From the NCBI RefSeq assembly GCF_004139715.1, contig NZ_CP035544.1:434001-498000 (forward strand): DNA of 64,000 bases. The letters run 5' to 3'. This DNA comes from Muriicola soli. GTDB lineage: Bacteria > Bacteroidota > Bacteroidia > Flavobacteriales > Flavobacteriaceae. Below the pieces are notes generated by a model. That model had not been told where the DNA came from, ran no database searches, and saw only the letters and a list, made by a program, of their open reading frames with translations. Numbering within the stretch: position 1 is the first letter of the stretch; the number at the start of each line of letters is the position of its first letter. A program made the position numbers and the translations under genes. This document shows positions 60,901 through 64,000 of this stretch, one piece after another.

Positions 60901-60908
60901 CAAAGGTA
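60901..60908 (-). promoter_or_regulatory. -7 element for the plug gene
   Basis: TACCTTTG on the minus strand, an exact TAnnTTTG, 20 bases before the chosen ATG; T-rich sequence at the -33 distance. It also argues against the longer frame that would begin at 60920. Confidence 0.55.
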
Positions 60909-60991
60909 AACAAAAACCATGCCCTTAAAATTACCTTCGTTGTAATGCCCAAATTTATAGGCAATAATTATGAAAACTTTCTTTTAAGTGG

Positions 60992-60999
60992 TATTTTTG
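60992..60999 (+). promoter_or_regulatory. -7 element of the nqr operon
   Basis: TATTTTTG followed by GG, matching TAnnTTTG, 36 bases before the chosen nqrA ATG. It lies inside a longer frame, so it supports the downstream start. The -33 box is weak. Confidence 0.5.
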
Positions 61000-61034
61000 G
61001 GCAAATTTTCATAACCATAAAAGGGTTCTGTTTT

Positions 61035-62387
61035 ATGTCAAAAGACATTCGAATTAAAAAGGGGTTAAATATTAACTTAGTAGGTGCTGCCGAACCTACA
61101 ACTTCTAAGGCTGCACTGAGCAATGTTTACGCTATCAATCTTTCAGACTTTCACGGCCTTACGCCAAAAATGCTCTTAAAAGAAGGTGCAGAAGTAAAAG
61201 CCGGTGAGCCCATATTTTACAACAAAAAAGTTGAATCCATGATGTTTGTCTCACCTGTTAGCGGGGAGCTGATTGAAATTGAACGCGGCGCGAGAAGACG
61301 GATTTTAACTTTAAAAATCCTGGCGGATAAAAAACAGGAATTCATAACACATAAAACACTTGAGATCGATAAGGTTTCGGCTGCAGAAGTAAAAGGCTTT
61401 TTATTGCAAGCCGGTTGCTGGCCCTTTATCAAACAAAGGCCCTATGATCTCATAGCCGATCCGGACTCGACTCCCAAGGCAGTTTTTATCTCAGGATTTA
61501 ATACAGGTCCTCTGGCAGCCAACCTGGAATACGTACTTGCAGGAAAGGAAAAAGAATTACAGGCGGCTCTTACTGCCCTTGGGAAATTAACTCCCGGAAG
61601 TGTTCACGTATCTGTGAGTGCTGCAGGCAGTTCCATCTTCTCCCAAATGGAGGGAATAGAGTTACACAAGGTAAAAGGCCCTCATCCGGCCGGCCTGGTA
61701 GGTACTCAGATCAATAAGATTGATCCAATTAATAAGGGAGAAAGAGTATGGACCGTTGGTGCAGCCGATCTGGTCATCATCGGAGAAGCGCTTTTGACGG
61801 GTAAATTTAATGCGGAGCGACTAATAGCCCTTGCGGGATCCTCCATTAAAAAACCACAGTATTACAAAACTAAAATAGGGGCAGAGGTGGCTACCTTCCT
61901 CTATGCAAGCGGAGTAAATGACAAGAATTTCAGAGTTATTAATGGCGATGTGCTGACGGGATCTAAAACCCGGCAGGATGGTCATCTTGGTTTTTACAAT
62001 TCAACGGTCACTGCGATTCCCGAAGGCGATGATTATGAATTATTTGGGTGGAATAAACCCGTTTTCGATAAGATTTCAACGACCAGGGCATTGACATTCC
62101 ATTGGCTACAGCCCAATAAGAAATATGATCTGGATACAAATACCAACGGCGAACACAGAGCATTTGTAGTCACAGGGCAATACGAAGAGGTTTTTCCCTT
62201 AGACATCTATCCGCTACAACTTTTAAAAGCTTGTATGGTACAGGATCTTGATGAAATGGAGCAGCTGGGACTCTACGAAGTGATTCCCGAGGATTTTTCC
62301 CTAACCGAATTTATTTGTATTTCTAAGCAACCTCACCAACAAATTATTAGAGAAGGTTTAGACTTATTACACAAAGAAATAGGATAA
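61035..62387 (+). CDS. nqrA: Na+-translocating NADH:quinone oxidoreductase subunit A
   Basis: Peripheral cytoplasmic subunit of the six-subunit sodium-pumping NADH dehydrogenase, 450 residues. It starts MSKDIRIKKGLNINL and has KPKMLVKEGDxVKAGxPLF-like sequence (here TPKMLLKEGAEVKAGEPIFYNKK), ERGARRRILTL, ISGFNTGPL and GPHPAGLVGTQI, all typical of NqrA. The promoter position supports this ATG over one 30 codons upstream. It precedes nqrB by 2 bases. Confidence 0.95.
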   Translation: MSKDIRIKKGLNINLVGAAEPTTSKAALSNVYAINLSDFHGLTPKMLLKEGAEVKAGEPIFYNKKVESMMFVSPVSGELIEIERGARRRILTLKILADKKQEFITHKTLEIDKVSAAEVKGFLLQAGCWPFIKQRPYDLIADPDSTPKAVFISGFNTGPLAANLEYVLAGKEKELQAALTALGKLTPGSVHVSVSAAGSSIFSQMEGIELHKVKGPHPAGLVGTQINKIDPINKGERVWTVGAADLVIIGEALLTGKFNAERLIALAGSSIKKPQYYKTKIGAEVATFLYASGVNDKNFRVINGDVLTGSKTRQDGHLGFYNSTVTAIPEGDDYELFGWNKPVFDKISTTRALTFHWLQPNKKYDLDTNTNGEHRAFVVTGQYEEVFPLDIYPLQLLKACMVQDLDEMEQLGLYEVIPEDFSLTEFICISKQPHQQIIREGLDLLHKEIG

Positions 62388-62389
62388 TA

Positions 62390-63664
62390 ATGAGAGACAA
62401 AAGATTGACGTTTAAAAAGAGATTGCATATCCTGAAACACCGATTCCGGGATAAGAAGCTGGCACCGGCATTCAATGCCTTTCACACCTTTTTATTCACT
62501 CCGGACGAGACTACTCACTCCGGCAGCCATATCCGGGGTGCGGATGATCTTAAGAGGACGATGAATACCGTGATCATGGCCCTGATCCCGATTTTGCTGT
62601 TCTCTATGTTTAATGCAGGTTATCAGCACTACTCGGCGGTAAATGGATTTCCCGAGAACTTTTCTGTGTGGAACGACTTTATCACCTGGGATAACTTTTG
62701 GATAGGGATTATCAAAGTACTTCCCCTGGTGGTGGTGTCCTACGGTGTGGGATTATTAGTAGAATTTATTTTTGCCGTGATCAAAGGTCATGAAGTGGAA
62801 GAAGGATATTTGGTGACAGGTATGCTGGTTCCGCTCATAGTTCCTATTGACACTCCCCTTTGGATGTTGGCCGTAGCCGTGGTTTTTGGTGTGGTCATCG
62901 GGAAGGAGGTCTTTGGAGGGACTGGTATGAATATCCTGAATCCGGCACTTACTATCCGTGCATTTCTGTTTTTTGCATATCCCACATGGATGAGCGGCGA
63001 CAAGGTATGGGTATACGAGGGTATGGAGCGCGCAGGCACACCTGATGCGATTTCCGGGGAGACCATTTTGGGCTATCTGGCACAGAATGGAGGTAATGAA
63101 TTCTCTTATACGGTATCAGATATGTTCTTCGGTTTTATTCCCGGATCGGTAGGTGAAACCTCAACCTTCCTGATCATTTTGGGAGGACTGTTCCTGGTCT
63201 TTAGCAAGATCGCCAGCTGGCGAATTATGGTGAGCGCAGTAGCCGGTGCCCTGGCCATGGGGCTTATTTTTAACGGAGTTGTTGATGCCGGTTGGATAAC
63301 AGAAACAAGTAAGTTCTACGGTCTGATGAGTTTTGATTTTTGGAAACATTTGATTGTTGGTGGACTAGCTTTCGGTATTGTTTATATGGCTACTGATCCT
63401 GTTACGGGATCCCAAACTAACAGGGGGAAATGGATCTACGGTTTTCTCATCGGTTTTATTTCGGTGATGATACGCGTATTCAATCCTGCCTACCCTGAAG
63501 GCGTATTCCTGGCCATCTTATTAATGAATGTTTTTGCACCAACCATTGATCACTACGTAGTTCAAGGCAACATTAAAAGAAGGTTAAAGCGATTCAAGAA
63601 TGCGGTGATTCTGCCAAAGGATTCAGAAGAAAAAGAAGCTGCACTTAAAGTTGAAACGATATAG
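62390..63664 (+). CDS. nqrB: Na+-translocating NADH:quinone oxidoreductase subunit B
   Basis: Integral membrane subunit that carries a covalently bound FMN and riboflavin and forms part of the sodium path. The 424 residues contain about eight to ten membrane spans, TGMLVPLIVPIDTPLW, GKEVFGGTGMNILNPAL, and the flavinylation motif DAISGET at 219-225, with T225 as the FMN acceptor (usual form SGAT, so an E in place of A). DPVTGSQTNRGKWIYGF is near the end. It lies between nqrA and nqrC. Confidence 0.95.
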   Translation: MRDKRLTFKKRLHILKHRFRDKKLAPAFNAFHTFLFTPDETTHSGSHIRGADDLKRTMNTVIMALIPILLFSMFNAGYQHYSAVNGFPENFSVWNDFITWDNFWIGIIKVLPLVVVSYGVGLLVEFIFAVIKGHEVEEGYLVTGMLVPLIVPIDTPLWMLAVAVVFGVVIGKEVFGGTGMNILNPALTIRAFLFFAYPTWMSGDKVWVYEGMERAGTPDAISGETILGYLAQNGGNEFSYTVSDMFFGFIPGSVGETSTFLIILGGLFLVFSKIASWRIMVSAVAGALAMGLIFNGVVDAGWITETSKFYGLMSFDFWKHLIVGGLAFGIVYMATDPVTGSQTNRGKWIYGFLIGFISVMIRVFNPAYPEGVFLAILLMNVFAPTIDHYVVQGNIKRRLKRFKNAVILPKDSEEKEAALKVETI

Positions 63665-63667
63665 CTT

Positions 63668-64000
63668 ATGAATAGAGATAATAATATATACACCGTACTC
63701 TTTGCTTGTGCAATGGTTATCGTGGTGGGTTCTATCCTCGCTTACCTGGCCTCTGCCCTCAGTGGAAAGATCAAGGAGAACGAGCGATTTGAAAAGCAAC
63801 AAAATATCCTCTATGCGATGGGGGTGAACGAAAATGAAGATGAAGGCAGCGTGAATTTTGTTCCGACAGATGTTGTAGAACAGGAGTTTACTACCTATAT
63901 CACAAAGCAGTTAGTCATTGAAGGTGACAAGATAACTGAAAATGATGAGGCATATTTAATCGATCTCAAAAAAGAGCTCGATAAATTAAAAAATGGAGCA
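63668..64000 (+). CDS. nqrC: Na+-translocating NADH:quinone oxidoreductase subunit C, 3' end cut off
   Basis: First 111 residues of NqrC: MNRDNNIYTVLFACAMVIVVGS with one membrane span (about 8-30), then the periplasmic segment SGKIKENERFEKQQNILYAMGV typical of the family. The gene runs past the window, so the C-terminal SGAT flavinylation site is not visible. It starts 3 bases after nqrB. Confidence 0.93.
   Translation, partial: MNRDNNIYTVLFACAMVIVVGSILAYLASALSGKIKENERFEKQQNILYAMGVNENEDEGSVNFVPTDVVEQEFTTYITKQLVIEGDKITENDEAYLIDLKKELDKLKNGA

Overview
The window is a contiguous stretch of chromosome from a member of the Bacteroidota, almost certainly the family Flavobacteriaceae. Evidence: gliding-motility genes gldB and gldC, type IX secretion genes (porT and the DUF5103 'plug' gene), a short primary sigma factor without region 1.1, a TamL-type lipoprotein, a YpdA-type reductase, and repeated -7 promoter elements of the Bacteroidota form TAnnTTTG. 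I cannot name the genus with confidence. Nearly all of it is core genome. There is no insertion sequence, prophage, CRISPR array or defence island.

Layout. 1-4976: end of a MazG-like gene, aroA, queA, rlmN and a polyprenyl diphosphate synthase. 5075-7547: an ECF sigma factor, a membrane-anchored partner and an outer-membrane barrel protein, behind an ECF-type promoter. 7667-15347: dnaG, an orphan LuxR-type response regulator with a palindrome in front, nadE, gldBC, a pirin, a small conserved unknown, ysxC and an alpha/beta hydrolase. 15534-30964: a complete division and cell wall (dcw) cluster in the order mraZ, rsmH, ftsL, ftsI, murE, mraY, murD, ftsW, murG, murC, ftsQ, ftsA, ftsZ, with a triple MraZ-box operator in front; murF and ddl are absent from it. 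31064-32379: a yqeY-like gene broken by a frameshift at a run of seven G, a DksA/TraR-like gene, tRNA-Arg(TCG), and a repeat-rich spacer. 32380-35725: a small secreted His/Cys protein, a TonB-dependent receptor and a lipoprotein, probably one uptake locus. 35899-43028: ypdA, a CBS protein, rpe, a TPR lipoprotein, rpoD, pnp, rpsO. 43194-50883: a lipoprotein of unknown function, accD, fbaA, tamL, a SpoU methyltransferase, porT and ubiE. 51116-58941: trkA-trkH, an aminotransferase, a fatty acid desaturase, rsmG, pruA. 59024-64000: apaG, a possible 51-residue ORF coupled to the T9SS plug gene, and the start of the sodium-pumping nqr operon, cut in nqrC.

How the genes work together. The dcw block builds lipid II from UDP-MurNAc (murC, murD, murE, mraY, murG) and supplies the divisome (ftsL, ftsI, ftsW, ftsQ, ftsA, ftsZ). 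gldB, gldC, porT and the plug protein belong to gliding and type IX secretion. nqr would energise the membrane with sodium. The clearest unusual points are two housekeeping enzymes, DnaG and AccD, in which all four zinc-ligand positions of the N-terminal ribbon are replaced; the yqeY frameshift; the perfect dyad in front of the response regulator; and the tRNA-adjacent repeats. I did not find a clearly new multi-gene system; the best candidates for under-described loci are the ECF trio and the TonB receptor trio.
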